Shown one piece after another: positions 1 through 11,210 of a stretch of 64,000 nt of DNA (positions are counted from its first letter, which is position 1; every line of letters begins with the position of its first letter). The DNA is from Sipunculus nudus (taxonomy: Eukaryota > Annelida > Sipuncula > Golfingiida > Sipunculidae): positions 8,428,664 to 8,492,663 of the forward strand of contig CM049315.1 in NCBI GenBank assembly GCA_026874595.1, in the 5' to 3' direction. The notes under the pieces are model-generated. The model worked only from the letters and a program-made list of their open reading frames with translations, searched no databases and was not told the DNA's origin. Position numbers and translations under genes: made by a program.

Positions 1-166
1 CATCAATGATACCTTAAGTGACTGATTCAAAGTCGAGATATCAGTCATTGCAAGACCTCCTTTTTCTACGGGTTCTATTAGAATTCACCTCTCAATTATT
101 CCAGATAAATTTCTATGAAATCTTATTCAATTCTTTTATTTTAAAATAATTGATTTTTCTTGTCTC

Positions 167-171
<5 letters not shown>

Positions 172-213
<42 letters not shown>
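172..213. repeat. (TA)n microsatellite
   Basis: An uninterrupted run of alternating T and A, about 42 bases. It creates artificial Tyr-Ile reading frames with no coding meaning. Confidence 0.95.
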
Positions 214-216
<3 letters not shown>

Positions 217-264
217 CTAGTTGATTAACCCGATAAAGTGGGCTATTTTCCAGGGTTGGGGGAT

Positions 265-950
265 GTATCAAAACATCCAAAGTCAACTGAGCTATTGTCA
301 CTAATAAATGTCCGTCGTCCGTCCGTCCGTCCTTTCACGTGTCTGTCGGCCTGTCTGTTCTTCTGTACGTTAAAATGGCACGTTTTGACACCATTGAACC
401 TACGAATCTGAAAAATGGCATACAGCAAGATGTCCCTAAGATCTCCTACCAAACCTTAAACTGGATCACTGCGACTTCGTTCCTTTGAGAAATTAAGGAA
501 ACACCTCCATTTTTCATTAAAATCACATTGTCACATTTCAAAACTGTCTTATATCAGAGTCTCTTGTGTTGTTTTGTTCATTTTGTTCATTTAGGTCAGT
601 ATGGCGTGATTTGTAGGTGTTATGGGCTTTAACATAATGTATATTGTCAAAATTTTAGGAAAAATATTCACCCTTTTAAAATGGCAACTTGTGAATTAAG
701 TGAGCCTTTTCCCAGCATGTAACTGTATTGAATTGAGATTTAACCAGATAATAGAAATTGGGTCAAAGTTTGTATATCTATTACCTTACATTTTGGCCAA
801 CTTTGACAGTGGAACATTTGTTTTCTTTAAGCACTGTTGACTTAATGTTCACATCATGCAAACGTTTTGATATTAATAATCTGAAATTTGAAAGCATACA
901 ATAAAAAACTCTAGATTTTATTGACGTTTTTATAAGACCATGTCACTGTG
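265..950 (-). repeat. Dispersed repeat family R1, copy A
   Basis: The same family appears at 7845-8450 (same orientation) and 31850-32105 (opposite orientation). Shared landmarks in order are an AGATCTCCTACC motif, GAGAAATTAAGGAAA, a block around AACTTTGACNNTGG, and ATRAGACCATGTCA near 945. The 3' side (low coordinates) carries GTCC/GTCT microsatellite runs at 310-360 and one arm of the CTCAG(A/T)TGACT hairpin at about 272. In the complete copies that arm pairs with a second arm. I see no coding capacity. The architecture (microsatellite then terminal hairpin) resembles non-autonomous Helentron/DINE-type elements, but this is inference. Confidence 0.6.
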
Positions 951-1168
951 AAGGCACTCCAGTGATAATGTATCCCCCCCCCCCCCTCCAGCTAAGTTCA
1001 TGCACAGGTCTGTGCTGGCCTGCAGTCTTACTGGTTTGTCAAGGTGTGGTCTAAGCCAGAGGCAATTAACTTCCAAGTGATCAGGTACAGGTAACCTGTT
1101 ACATAAGTCAACTGGAGTGAAGGTCATTCAAGTGAAATCCAACTCGGCAAAAAGAATCTTGAGAAAAT

Positions 1169-1426
1169 ATGAATGTCACTAAATGGATCGTGTCATTTTG
1201 TTTAATTTTCACTTGTTGGGTTAGCTGTACCGGGTTAGCTGTACATTTGCAATTATTGAGCGAGAATCAACGCGTTGGTCAGAGTATTGTGTTGTTAGAC
1301 AATGGATTTATTAAAGAGAAGGGTTACAGAGTGCGATTCAGGTCCTGTTATGCTATTGTTGGCGTGCTCGCCGTGAGGTTAAGCGTGTTTTGTTTCCAGC
1401 CTATTAAGTATTCAGCGAGCTCATGA
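1169..1426 (+). CDS. Small ORF with signal-peptide-like N-terminus
   Basis: An 85-codon frame starting with ATG at 1169. The first residues (MNVTK) are followed by a hydrophobic stretch, WIVSFCLIFTCWVS, then CTG, which looks like a secretory signal and cleavage region. The rest has no motif I recognise. A CAG|GTCCTG donor-like site lies within it near 1340 and a TTTGTTTCCAG acceptor-like site near 1390, so it could be a first exon rather than a complete gene. It may equally be a chance frame in repeat-rich sequence. No homologue is recognised. Confidence 0.2.
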   Translation: MNVTKWIVSFCLIFTCWVSCTGLAVHLQLLSENQRVGQSIVLLDNGFIKEKGYRVRFRSCYAIVGVLAVRLSVFCFQPIKYSASS

Positions 1427-1559
1427 AAAAAGATGGGCCATAGTAGAAAAAGCAGGCCAGGCTTTGTTTTATCTCATAAATATAGATGAGCCTCCTGTAT
1501 AGAAGGATATTTTAAGAAGTCCATACACAGTATTAGAGACAGTCTGTGGAGCCTACTGA

Positions 1560-1680
1560 GTCCCGAAGTGCCGACCGGCAGCGACCAGAGAGGTGCTGCG
1601 AGAGGTGCAGCCAGCCGGTGTGCGGTGAGTTGCTGCCAGCGGGTGTACAGTAAGAAGCTGCCAGAGGGTGTTCAGTGAGG
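1560..1680. repeat. GC-rich short tandem repeats
   Basis: About three imperfect ~28-bp units around the core GCTGCCAG(C/A)GGGTGT, embedded in otherwise AT-rich DNA. The composition change is local. It could be part of an unrecognised LTR or leader. The interval 1680-2540 shows no gene, only a poly-C run with a CA repeat at 2280-2310. Confidence 0.5.
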
Positions 1681-2539
1681 TACATGGGGGGTCGCCAGTA
1701 TCGCTAATTCAGGAGATCTAGAGACCGTTTAACCGGACTGTGGTTTTACTAAAGTTTTATTTAGTGTATTTACTAGAGTATCTAATGAGGCGTAACTGGC
1801 TTTGAACCTGTAGGCGATTTTGAATTCTGTACTTTTTTTTCTTTTATTATATACACTTGTTGTTTAGCCACTGACTTGTGTTTTATTGTGTGCCTTAGTG
1901 CTGATAAGTTGAATGCGCCACCAAAAAAACACACACAATCTTTACTTTTCCACGTTGAACCAAAGGATACCTGGTCCGTCACTTGGCAACGGCAACCTTT
2001 TCCCAAGGGCACCAGAAAGGGGGGACATTTATTGGGTGACAGTGCGATAGTAAGATGTAACCTGTATCCAATTTTAGATACACTCACATATGATATTATA
2101 AAATCTTTAATTCTCTCATTTCTATGAGGCTTTTGTATTTGCTTTTTGGGGGGCACTCAAGGGTTCAGACTGATCTTGTCTAATGCCACTAGGTACTGTG
2201 GACTAAGGAACTAACTGATGGACTTGGTCCACTGCTGAGGGAGAGAGTGCAGGTTTATGATTTTCTGAGCTGCCCTCTCCCCCCCCCCCCCCACACACAT
2301 ACACACAGTACAAAGAACATCATGACTGTTCTTATGTTATTCATCTCTTTTTTTCAATATTTTACACCCTGTTATTTCACTTAATCAATAAAAAAAAATA
2401 TTATTGTATTTTGACAATCTTATCTTCACTTTCTTCCTTTTTATATAATTAACATCATCAGTATGAGATGAAAGGGTCAACGGACAGTCTGTAGGAAATA
2501 TTCACAAATACAGATCACCTGGAAATATCCATTTGTTCC

Positions 2540-2724
2540 AGTGAAACCTTCACACTATAGACTCGGAACATCCAGCATGGATGCCGGTCAAAACAAATAC
2601 GAACCTTAAACCCCAACCCTTGGTGCATGCTGGAGTCCTATTGGCCAATCATCAATGTAGAGGGATTTCCATAGTTTACGGTAAGCCGTAAATACACCAC
2701 CTAATCTATGCCATACTGGCGCTA
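2540..2724 (-). other. Possible 3' LTR remnant of the minus-strand element
   Basis: This stretch follows a polypurine tract on the minus strand and holds a CCAAT-like box (ATTGGCCAAT, 2639-2648). It is where the 3' LTR of the retrotransposon ending at 3147 would lie. No matching 5' LTR exists in the window because the element is truncated on its 5' side, so the borders cannot be fixed. Confidence 0.25.
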
Positions 2725-2744
2725 TCCTTCTTTCCTTCCCCTTT
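2725..2744 (-). other. Candidate polypurine tract
   Basis: On the minus strand this is a run of A/G with one interruption, located about 400 bases after the Pol stop codon. LTR retrotransposons prime plus-strand DNA synthesis from such a tract directly before the 3' LTR. The next bases are not a clean TG start, so the assignment is tentative. Confidence 0.35.
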
Positions 2745-3146
2745 GCCTCATTCTGTTATACAATCGTTTACATATAAACGAGAACAAAACAAGAAAGCAA
2801 CGCCCTTATAGAAATGGCGTATTCTGAGGGTATCTGAACAATGGAACAATTGTATATGGGAACTACAACCTAACTTAAGGGGAAGTGCAATTACGACCGT
2901 TAAAGATCCAGAAACTCATACACGAAAGTGTCATACAGAGTTACTAGCATTAAAGCCTACATATGATGCATGCACTAGCTACTTACGTATAATCACACAT
3001 GATGGAATTACTGTAAAATATAGGTGTAGGTCAAATACAGAATCATGGAGATAGTTTGCACTTGAGAAAAGGGACGACTATAACATCATATGGCCGACAC
3101 CAACAATGAAACAAAAACAGCAATGTAAAATAACTAGAAAATAACC

Positions 3147-6100
3147 CTACGTCAGCACATAGTCCTTAAGTCGAACATTAAGAGTTCGTTTTCTGTTTGA
3201 TCGTCTGGGTTCCTCTCCCTGCGGCGTGTCACAGCACTCCGGCTGTAGGTCTGTTGAAGCAGAGCTGACACTAGGATGAAGCACAGACGGGGCAGTTGCA
3301 TCGCTGGGCATAGACAGCTCAACTGGAATATTAGGCGGGTTCGATGGAGGTAGAGCGGCAACGCCCTGAGGTACCGGTAAACTACCGGGCTGAGCCATAG
3401 AGATAGTGGGTTCCCTTTCGGCTGACAAATGAGGAGATAACAATGGGACCATCAGGTCCTCCTCAACAGAGTCATCCACAGAGTATGACCGCAAATTTGA
3501 CGTACACTCGGAGGATGTGGTGGGAACTGTAAAGCACTCGGTACGCTTTACGCGGTAAGACATATTGCGCAGCTGTGACCCTGTAAACTTTTGTATATTG
3601 CACCATGGCCCGTCAATGCTGGTAACCAAGTAGCGATCCCTAGCTTTCGATTTATTCCTGTCACCATGTAAGTAAACTAAATCCCCAATCTTGGCGTCTG
3701 ACTCATGTCTATAACTAGCAAGGGGAGCCTTGCTTCGTTCACTGTGGGCATGGTTACCGGAACGGAGCCGATGTTGTGCTAGTATGACATCCTGGTCGGT
3801 GAAAGGAAGCTGCGCATTGGTAAACATATCTCGTTGGGTGAACATCTCTCGCGCCGATAGACCACGGGCCCTGATTCTGGAATTGAGACGTGAGGTGGCT
3901 ATAGCTAAGGTCATGGACGAGACTGGTCCGCCAGACGGGTCCTCTCGTAACAATTCCCCTTCGAGCTCCTCGATAGCTTTCTCGGCAACAGGGTTCTTAT
4001 TACTGTTTTTTGTTCGGCCTAGCTCAATACACAAACGGTGTTTTTCTAAGAGCTTGTCGCGTTGGATTGCCTGGAACCCCGGACCTGGGTCAGTGCGAAT
4101 GGTGGCATATGGGCCATCAAGTGGAATCATACCGACACAAAGCTGGATAATGGCATCTCGTAGCGTATTCCCACGTTCATCCTGGAGAATGCAAGCATTT
4201 GTAAACGAGGTAACGCACTCACGCACAACCAGAATAAACTGTCTGGACCGACGCATCACATCTGCGGCAAGTGATACGCCCACAGCAGCTGGAGGGTCAT
4301 TTGTACTCTGCTCTACTCTGGCCTTAGGTGCCAACTGCAACACGGCACACTGGTGGCAACACTGTGACGTGGCGCGTACAGACTTCTCGAGATCTAAGGC
4401 ATAAAAGTATCTCTGCATCATCACTTTCAATTGGTTGGAGGAAGGATGGTCAAGCCTGATATGTAAGGCCATAGCTAGGCCATCTAAGACTGCCCTTGGG
4501 ACTATAATACGTTCACGCGTAGGGCCTAAAGGCTCATGCTGAACGACTACCAACAGGCCATCCTTTGCAATAGTGGCGACACGCAGATATCTTTTGACGT
4601 CGCCCTGGTGAGTGAGTTTTTTAGAAGGCCTAGTGCCTTGAACTAAATGGGCGTGAACTCGTCTAAGATCAGCGCACTCCACCTGTATATTAGCCCAGGT
4701 CTTTCTATTTGTAAAAGGGAGCTTAGCGACGTTGTTCATAACATCATCACATGTCACTTTACGAACAACCGACTCCTCTAGCTCACACACAAAACCGCAT
4801 ATTTGGCATTTTTCTTCTTGACACTCTGGCGCATTTCTGCTGGCAAAATCAGAGGGGATGTTGGCAGTTCCTGATAAGTGTCGGATGGAAACCTGATAAC
4901 GGTTGGCTGTAGACAAAAATGTCGAAACACGAGGGCTGCTCGAAAACCCACCGCGGCAGAGCTTACTGAACGCTTCAACACATGGCTTACTGTCAGTGAG
5001 AACGCACGTTTTATGCCTTGACTGGATAATGTAAGGACTGAAGTGCTTGATGGCCGCTGCTATGCCAAGTGCCTCGAGCTCGCAAGGCAGCCAGGTGACT
5101 TGGTGCTTGCGTAACTTAGCGCTGAAATGGCCTGCCACTCGTGGTTTGCCATTGCGCGTGATGTACAAAGTAGCTCCTATGCCCCTGGGACGGGTAGCAG
5201 CGTCGGTAACTACCCAGAGCTGGTCATCCGGATGAGGCAAAGCAATTGATGCGCTCCGCGACAAGGCCCTCTGTGCCTTAGTAAAACTAGACCTAAGCTC
5301 ATCAGACCACAATATTTGTTCTTTAGATTCCATACCTGCTATGGCGTCCTCTAATGGGGCTAACCACTGTGCGCACTGTGGTAATACCCTTGCAAGCACT
5401 TTGTATGCACCAATAAACGAGCGAAGACCCTTAACTGTCCCGGGTATAGAGCATGTGGAGAGTGTGGCAAGGCGGTGCGGGCTAGCTGATATATTTCCCT
5501 GTTGCCAGATCCAGCCAAGAATAACCGCAGATTGAGGCGCAATAACTGTCTTCGACGGAGAAAGTGTCAGATTGTTCGAGGCTAATGCAGCCAAGACTCG
5601 ACTCCAGTTATTCAAGAGATCGGATGGGGTGTCGCCACCGATATACATGTCGTCTGCAATCTTAGCAACTACCCCTTCCACCAGAAGGTCGCCTAGGACA
5701 CGGCACATAAGTTCCTCCAGTGCGGTCTCCGAACCGGGCATCCCCATTGCACATCTGCAGTACACTCTGATGCCACGAAAAGGAGTGGCAACGCCACAGT
5801 ATTTCATTGACTGTTTCGCGAGTGGTATTTGATAAAATGCACTTTTCAAGTCAGTCAGAATTATGTATTTCCACCGTCCTATATTACGAAGTGTACTATC
5901 CATATCAGGAAGAAGCGATGGTTGTGGCTTGCAGTATCTACCGACATCTGCGAATGCGGTGACTAGCCGTGAGCCCCCACTAGGCTTCTCGACTAGGAAT
6001 GAGGGGTTTACATATTCAACAAATATACCTATTGCCTCGGGGACTGCAAAAACTCCCGCCGCTTCCAATGCGTCAAACTGGTCCTGGAGTTCTAGCAGTC

Positions 6101-7316
6101 TATCGCGTGAATACTGTGGGACCCGTCCCTTCCTCTGAGGCGGCTCCACAGGCCCCATATTCACGACAGCCTCAAATGGACCGGATGCGCCATTGTAACA
6201 CCTTATGTTTGGATCAAAAACAGAATCAAAGTCTCTATGTTTGTCAATGAAAGCCGACCTGATTGCTTCGGGCAAGATGTTGTGGGGGTCAACCTGAATA
6301 TGTTGTGAAAACAAGTCACTGGAGCAAGAGGTCTGGTGCTTGTGTGGTGCCTTTAGAGCGTCAGGGGCCTCATAAGGCCTTTCATCTGTATCGCTGGCAA
6401 GGTCCACAGACAAAGCCCGCACTTGGCACACATGATCATTTTTTCTCACAAGTATGGGTGCCCCAGTTAGGTTTGGAATGCGAAGTTTGTGACCCACGCT
6501 TCGGACAACCTCTGGAGATGGCCACGGCTCACAGCCATGAAATGTCTTGGAAGCACAGTCATAGCGGGGCTCAAGAGCCAAATATTTGTCGTCGCACCCA
6601 ATGTTGGGCGGGATGTCCATTTCAAGGAACTCTCCTGGCCAAACGTTTGTGTTGGCGAGTGGTGCGCGTAATACTTGTGCCCGTCGAATGGAATGCAATT
6701 CCTTAATACCGGACCTTTGAGCATATTCATAGACTGTTCCATCACTGAATATTACCTGATGCTTCGCTGGTCTTACGGCGATATCATTCTGCTCCATAAA
6801 GGGTACCCCAGCAAGGATATCAACATCTAACTGGCTCACTACTAATCCCTCAAAATGGAAGGACTTGTCTTCTCTATGAAAGGTCATTGTAGTCTCACCG
6901 ATGACCTCAAGTGGAGACTGACCATCAGCTTGGTTTGCCATTTGGGATGAATGCTTGATAACTGCTCCCGCCCTTCGAGCGGCTTCACCGCTGATCATAT
7001 TACCTGTGGCACCACAGTCAAGAGTTATGTTTATTGGTGTGTGACCATGAAACATGTTCACCGTAGGGGACGCTTTCACTTTAACGCGTCGTGCTGTAGG
7101 AGTAGATAACTTTCTAAACTCAGGTGACCAACCCTCTTGTGAATCATGTGCCCTGTCTAGATCAACATCAGGAGATAATCCCTCACAATTTGGCTCCTCA
7201 TCATATCCGGAGACCTGTCTTGCTCGTACCATGTACCTTCTGTCACTTTCAGGCAGAAATCTACATTCACTTAGGAAATGCTGATCAGGTCTCCCAGCCT
7301 GAGAGCACAACGGGCA
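3147..7316 (-). CDS. pol: Gag-Pol polyprotein, Pol part (PR-RT-RH-IN)
   Basis: An open frame of about 1390 residues with no stop. Residues counted from the TTG codon at 7308-7310 give these landmarks. A zinc knuckle CPLC-X8-H-X4-C spans the N-terminus. The aspartic protease motif is LDCGATGNM with D98. The RT runs about 400-620, with TDLKS (D487) and IADDMYIGG (D553, D554). RNase H has VTDA (D703), CELEALG (E745), LTDS (D773) and PSDFASR (D821). The integrase zinc site is H950, H955, C985, C988, and the DDE triad is D1017, D1074 and E1110 (in [10 protein letters not shown]). The C-terminus is basic. It would be made by -1 frameshifting from the overlapping gag frame. The protein copies the element RNA and inserts it into the host genome. 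All catalytic residues are present. Confidence 0.9.
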   Translation of the reverse strand, partial: CPLCSQAGRPDQHFLSECRFLPESDRRYMVRARQVSGYDEEPNCEGLSPDVDLDRAHDSQEGWSPEFRKLSTPTARRVKVKASPTVNMFHGHTPINITLDCGATGNMISGEAARRAGAVIKHSSQMANQADGQSPLEVIGETTMTFHREDKSFHFEGLVVSQLDVDILAGVPFMEQNDIAVRPAKHQVIFSDGTVYEYAQRSGIKELHSIRRAQVLRAPLANTNVWPGEFLEMDIPPNIGCDDKYLALEPRYDCASKTFHGCEPWPSPEVVRSVGHKLRIPNLTGAPILVRKNDHVCQVRALSVDLASDTDERPYEAPDALKAPHKHQTSCSSDLFSQHIQVDPHNILPEAIRSAFIDKHRDFDSVFDPNIRCYNGASGPFEAVVNMGPVEPPQRKGRVPQYSRDRLLELQDQFDALEAAGVFAVPEAIGIFVEYVNPSFLVEKPSGGSRLVTAFADVGRYCKPQPSLLPDMDSTLRNIGRWKYIILTDLKSAFYQIPLAKQSMKYCGVATPFRGIRVYCRCAMGMPGSETALEELMCRVLGDLLVEGVVAKIADDMYIGGDTPSDLLNNWSRVLAALASNNLTLSPSKTVIAPQSAVILGWIWQQGNISASPHRLATLSTCSIPGTVKGLRSFIGAYKVLARVLPQCAQWLAPLEDAIAGMESKEQILWSDELRSSFTKAQRALSRSASIALPHPDDQLWVVTDAATRPRGIGATLYITRNGKPRVAGHFSAKLRKHQVTWLPCELEALGIAAAIKHFSPYIIQSRHKTCVLTDSKPCVEAFSKLCRGGFSSSPRVSTFLSTANRYQVSIRHLSGTANIPSDFASRNAPECQEEKCQICGFVCELEESVVRKVTCDDVMNNVAKLPFTNRKTWANIQVECADLRRVHAHLVQGTRPSKKLTHQGDVKRYLRVATIAKDGLLVVVQHEPLGPTRERIIVPRAVLDGLAMALHIRLDHPSSNQLKVMMQRYFYALDLEKSVRATSQCCHQCAVLQLAPKARVEQSTNDPPAAVGVSLAADVMRRSRQFILVVRECVTSFTNACILQDERGNTLRDAIIQLCVGMIPLDGPYATIRTDPGPGFQAIQRDKLLEKHRLCIELGRTKNSNKNPVAEKAIEELEGELLREDPSGGPVSSMTLAIATSRLNSRIRARGLSAREMFTQRDMFTNAQLPFTDQDVILAQHRLRSGNHAHSERSKAPLASYRHESDAKIGDLVYLHGDRNKSKARDRYLVTSIDGPWCNIQKFTGSQLRNMSYRVKRTECFTVPTTSSECTSNLRSYSVDDSVEEDLMVPLLSPHLSAEREPTISMAQPGSLPVPQGVAALPPSNPPNIPVELSMPSDATAPSVLHPSVSSASTDLQPECCDTPQGEEPRRSNRKRTLNVRLKDYVLT

Positions 7317-7831
7317 TTTTTTTCCAAGCGCCTAGTGCGGGGGCGAGACTGAGGAGTGGGCGCTTTTTGTGAGTATGAGCGGGGTTGCTGGAATCTAGAC
7401 ACCGCAGTACGCATAACTTTTGCATCTTCAACTGTGCGGATCTCGTCCAGCAGCGAAGACAAGGCCTGCGATATCTCTGGTTTAATGGAGGCCAATGTAC
7501 GCGACCGAAGCTCCGTGCCGTATCGTTGCTTGACCAAACGTGGTAGATCTGGGTGAATGAGTCTTAACCAAGTCAGCACGACCAAATTTTCCAAAGTCGG
7601 GGTTAATTCCTCATCTTCATCAATGGATTCACCATGATGGGAGATGCTGCCGGACTTTTTCAATAGACTGTCTTCGATAAAGGCTACAAGACGCTGATAG
7701 AGCCTTTCAGGTCTCTCTTCAGGCTCTAAGTGGAAGTCTGCGAAATCAAGAAAATGACCACCTGTGCGTTGAAAACCATAATATAGGCGAATTGATTCCC
7801 ATATACCGTCGATTGATGTAGAATGAGTCAC
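7271..7831 (-). CDS. gag: Partial Gag, N-terminus missing
   Basis: A 186-codon frame ending at 7271 and overlapping the start of Pol. It has the helix-rich capsid-like character of Gag (for example [13 protein letters not shown] and [17 protein letters not shown]). The annotated start is only a GTG at the truncation point; the true N-terminus lies beyond the junction with repeat R1. In this frame the CCHC-type zinc knuckle is not read: it lies only in the -1 frame, so Gag alone would lack it. The last 15 residues, after the slippery site, are specific to the unshifted product. Confidence 0.75.
   Translation of the reverse strand: MTHSTSIDGIWESIRLYYGFQRTGGHFLDFADFHLEPEERPERLYQRLVAFIEDSLLKKSGSISHHGESIDEDEELTPTLENLVVLTWLRLIHPDLPRLVKQRYGTELRSRTLASIKPEISQALSSLLDEIRTVEDAKVMRTAVSRFQQPRSYSQKAPTPQSRPRTRRLEKNARCALRLGDLISIS
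7316..7322 (-). promoter_or_regulatory. -1 ribosomal frameshift site between gag and pol
   Basis: Minus-strand heptamer A-AAA-AAT, read in the gag phase as GAA AAA AAT. A one-base backward slip gives AAA AAA TGC and enters the Pol frame at the first cysteine of the zinc knuckle. This fits the X-XXY-YYZ rule for tandem slippage. I did not identify a downstream pseudoknot by eye. A sequencing error in the seven-A run is the main alternative. Confidence 0.7.
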
Positions 7832-7844
7832 TATTGTGTTTCTA

Positions 7845-8450
7845 TTGTGTCCCCAAGATCTCCTACCAAGCCAAAAACTGGGTCTATGCGACTCCGTTCC
7901 TTTGAGAAATTAAGGAAAAACCTCAATTTTTTATTAGAAACCTATTTTCACACTTCAGGACTGCCTAATATCAAAACCACTGATCTGACTTTGATCATAT
8001 ATAATATACATATTTTCTATACATTCGCGATGCACATGCCAGGAATGATGTCAGTATTGCGTAATTGTTTTAAGTTATGGGTCCAAACATAATGCACTTT
8101 TTAAAAAATCAAGAAATATATTTACTCCCTGAACAAGAGGATTGCTGAAGCTAGAGATTTTTTGTCAGGGATGTAACATTATTTAATCAAGATTCAATTG
8201 AATACCTAAAATTAGTTTTGAATTTTTCAAATTTTATAAGTTATTAGTATAAATATAAAATTAGTACCATAAATTATGCCCAACTTTGACCATGGCACGT
8301 TTGTTTCCTGAGAGCACTGTTGATATAATTTTCATATCATGCACACATAAGGATTTCATCTTTGTAATTTAGAAAGCTGAAAGAAATTGGCCAAAAATTG
8401 TAACTTTTATTTATGTTTTTATGAGACCATGTCAGACCCAGGCTCTACCC
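7845..8450 (-). repeat. Dispersed repeat family R1, copy B
   Basis: Aligns over most of its length with 430-950: the same AGATCTCCTACC start, GAGAAATTAAGGAAA, AACTTTGACCATGG and ATGAGACCATGTCA blocks, with clear divergence. Its hairpin end is missing on the left, where the truncated retrotransposon begins. Confidence 0.65.
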
Positions 8451-9347
8451 AGCCCCTCTTCAGTCACCTGTATGTTAACCTTGTTGACCTTTCATCAAAT
8501 TATGCACGCTTGACGCGAGGCATACACTGGGGCAGCCAGGCAGCTAATGCCCAGCCACAGTTGATCCAGGTGTTCAACCCAACTCATCTAGTAGTTGTTT
8601 TGAAAAACAACATAACAATAAACAATAAATTACTAAATTTTTATTGGTTTTTAATAACAAATTAAAAAAAAATAATAGAAAAGGAATTTGTTAGTTGATG
8701 AGTAACAGGAAATTAACTTGCAGTTACTGATGATGTAAGAATCTTGTAGGGATGGATAGAATGTCAATGTCAATGTTATTCCAAATAACACCATGCAGTC
8801 ACCTATGGTATTTTTCAGTTCAATTTTAATGATAAAAAAATAAATCATATCATTCATTACTAATCATTAGAGGGCCCGAGTGTAGAATCAGTACCTGCAT
8901 TGTGGACTCTATTATACCACTACAAATGAGTAAAGAGGTAATAGTTATACAACCAAATAGCCCTATATTGCCTATTATAGGTTTAGAAATACATATTAGG
9001 ATTAATTTTACAAATATATTTCCTCTGGAGTACATATTAAATACCGCTAGTAGCATGTTGTTGGAATCCAAATCCAGACGGCAGCCATGATTTTTTTAAA
9101 CAGATAATTACGGTATGGTAAACAATCTCCGTTTAGACTACCGTAAAGTATACCGGTCTGACCATGGGGGGGTTTGGGGGGTCTCCCCCCACATTAAAAG
9201 CACTTAATAATGTTTCTGTTTTGTTGTAGGAATTCTAAGGGGGTATGGGGGGTTTCCCCCCATCTTTTAAGTAGTTAATAATATATCTGAATAAATATTT
9301 TCATGATATTTAAAACTGCCATTAGGTGGCGCTATTTATTACTCCAC
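8451..9347. other. Noncoding stretch with a G/C-run palindrome
   Basis: No gene is recognised. At 9164-9270 there are repeated G6-7 and C6 runs (GGGGGG-TCT-CCCCCC type), able to form hairpins or G-quadruplexes. The rest is AT-rich and without recognised structure. Confidence 0.5.
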
Positions 9348-9389
9348 ATCCAGATTTAAAAGCCCTCTTTTTCCTGTGAACTTCACATC

Positions 9390-9463
9390 GTCTTGCATGG
9401 TGTAATGGCATTAGTGTTCGAGTACTGAGCCGTGCTGCACAGGATCGATTCCAGCGAGGACCA
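9390..9463 (+). repeat. tRNA-derived SINE head (copy 1)
   Basis: A tRNA-sized block with an A-box-like TGGTGTAATGGC at 9398 and a B-box-like GGATCGATTCC at 9442, ending in GAGGACCA. The 5' and 3' ends pair only partly as an acceptor stem. This fits a SINE promoter region better than a functional tRNA gene. The same block is in the duplicate at 20878-20951. Confidence 0.45.
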
Positions 9464-10413
9464 ACTTCTGCTCTTTCATGTGATATTCATGAATTATAAT
9501 GTATACATGTACTTACACATTTCTGAATAATAATATGTCTTTCATCAACAGATAACGCCGCAGTAGGAAATATAAGAGAAGACAATAAGTAGTAGCAATA
9601 TTTTATTCAGCTGTCCCAAATGTAGGTACTGATTGTAAATTCGCTCCCATTAGAGATCTTTCGATTTAATTTTCTTATGGTATAATTATTTTGATTTCAG
9701 CTAACAGATTCTGAAATTTGAATAAAATTGCCCAAACCTGGACAAGTTTCAGAAGTTTTAAAATAAGGCATTTCATATTTAACTGTATCGTCTGCTGATC
9801 AAGCGTGCATCCCGGGCAAGCTTCACTGGGAGCCAAACTACAAGGCTGCAGGAGCTTTATCAAATCAAATGAGCTAGCTGTCTGGTAACCCAAACAGCTC
9901 CCCCAAACAAGATTTGCGCTTTCAACATGACCAGCATTTGTGAAATTTCATGCGAGTCAGTTCATGAACTTTTCAGTAAAAAAACACAAAAAGCAACTAT
10001 TTCACAATAATCATGTATTATTGGTCGCCCTAAATATTGCTATTTATGTTTATATAGATAGCTTTAAGGACATTAGACGAATGAAAACACGTTTTCACTC
10101 AAACCAGTAGTAAGATGTAATCTTTCCGTTTTGCGTTGTTAAATCAAATTAGTTAATACCAATCATTTAGAGATTTTATTTATTTTATAACATGTTTTCT
10201 TTTAATTAAGTGTAACTTAACCTTTTAAGACTGATCCCTGGCTCCATTTGTATAGTTTCATAGTTTCAGTCATTTATTATATCTGTACTAGATATATTTA
10301 TCCCTCATTGACAGCTGGGCGCCATGGCACTCGGGTCCCGTGTTACCGAGATATCAGGGGAATTTTTTTTCAAGCATATTTTTTTTTTCAATTAATCGGA
10401 GTTAGCACCTATA

Positions 10414-10617
10414 TGTAGTAGGAACAGATTGAATGACTTGCCCATGGGACCGGGACACGTAGTAGGACCCCCCAGTTTTACACCAGAAGACCACCGAGGA
10501 GTGTCGTGTGTATAAGGGCCGAGCGGTAGAGAGCCATCGAGGAGTCCATGTCCGATTGGAGCTGCCTGTTGGCGTGTTTTAGGTCGTACTACGAGGTGAG
10601 ACTACCCACATCTACTA
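10414..10617 (+). repeat. 5' LTR
   Basis: Starts TGTAGTAGGAACAG and ends CCCACATCTACTA, matching the 3' LTR at 18318-18521. The end may extend one or two bases because both copies continue TA. The preceding bases (CCTATA) and those after the 3' LTR (TATA) give a 4-5 bp target-site duplication whose borders blur in AT-rich DNA. Confidence 0.95.
10511..10516 (+). promoter_or_regulatory. TATA-like box in LTR
   Basis: TATAAG lies mid-LTR and is conserved in all three LTR copies (also 18415 and 22003). It is suitably placed to drive transcription into the leader. Confidence 0.5.
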
Positions 10618-10620
10618 TAA

Positions 10621-10635
10621 TGGCGACGAAGGATG
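10621..10635 (+). other. Primer-binding site
   Basis: TGGCGACGAAGG begins 3-4 bases after the LTR. A TGG start is expected for pairing with the CCA end of a host tRNA that primes minus-strand synthesis. The tRNA was not identified. Confidence 0.6.
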
Positions 10636-11210
10636 ATTTGGAGCATGTTTAGCCCCGGTTTTACCTCTTAGATAGTCGGTGGTCGTTGTATCTAAATCTT
10701 AGCTCGGCAAGGAGCCGCCATTTTGCTTGGCGCGCTAGTCAAAAACTTTGGTCCCTTTGCTGACTTCAGCAGTCGAGACAAGCTTTCGTACAGCGTTGTC
10801 TTGTGTTTTCTTAACTGGACAATTAGTTGTTCTTGCCTGTTATTGTACTGGATAGAGCTGTCAATAGTCTTAGTGCTTGCAATAGTCGAATTTCGGTCTT
10901 CTCCATATCGTCTTGATCAGAGCTGTGATCACGTGACCCCGTGTTTCTGGTCAAGATCCCCGAAATTCTTAACTCTGAACGATTTTTTGTCACGTATTTC
11001 TTTGAGTATTGCCCTAGAATATTTCATATTCTTCTCTGCCCCCTTGATTTGCTGCAATTTCTGTGGTAACAGGCAATTTTCCTTTATATACCTTGTTAGG
11101 ATCGGAGTTTGTACGAGTTTATACTCGAATGCTATTACTGTAGTATTAGCCCCTTTTGTAGTTCACAGTCTGCCTGTACTGAGGCCCAATCTTGTATTTT
11201 TAATGTGCAG

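Larger units (their letters stand above)
2725..7840 (-). mobile_element. 5'-truncated Ty3/gypsy-like LTR retrotransposon
   Basis: Reading on the minus strand the order is partial gag, zinc knuckle, protease, reverse transcriptase, RNase H, integrase, then a 3' noncoding region of about 400 bases with a polypurine tract. The domain order PR-RT-RH-IN and the RT block [14 protein letters not shown] fit Ty3/gypsy-related elements, though the RT active site reads IADD rather than the usual Y(L/V)DD. The 5' LTR, leader and Gag N-terminus are missing: between about 7836 and 7849 the element abuts dispersed repeat R1 copy B. Pol is uninterrupted, so the element was probably intact until recently. Confidence 0.85.

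Noticed and set aside
3730-7372. Plus-strand frames (for example 3730-4404, 6263-6706)
   Set aside because: They are antisense shadows of the Pol frame, which has clear domains.
9390-9463. Functional tRNA gene
   Set aside because: The acceptor stem pairs poorly and the boxes are degenerate, so a SINE-like origin fits better.
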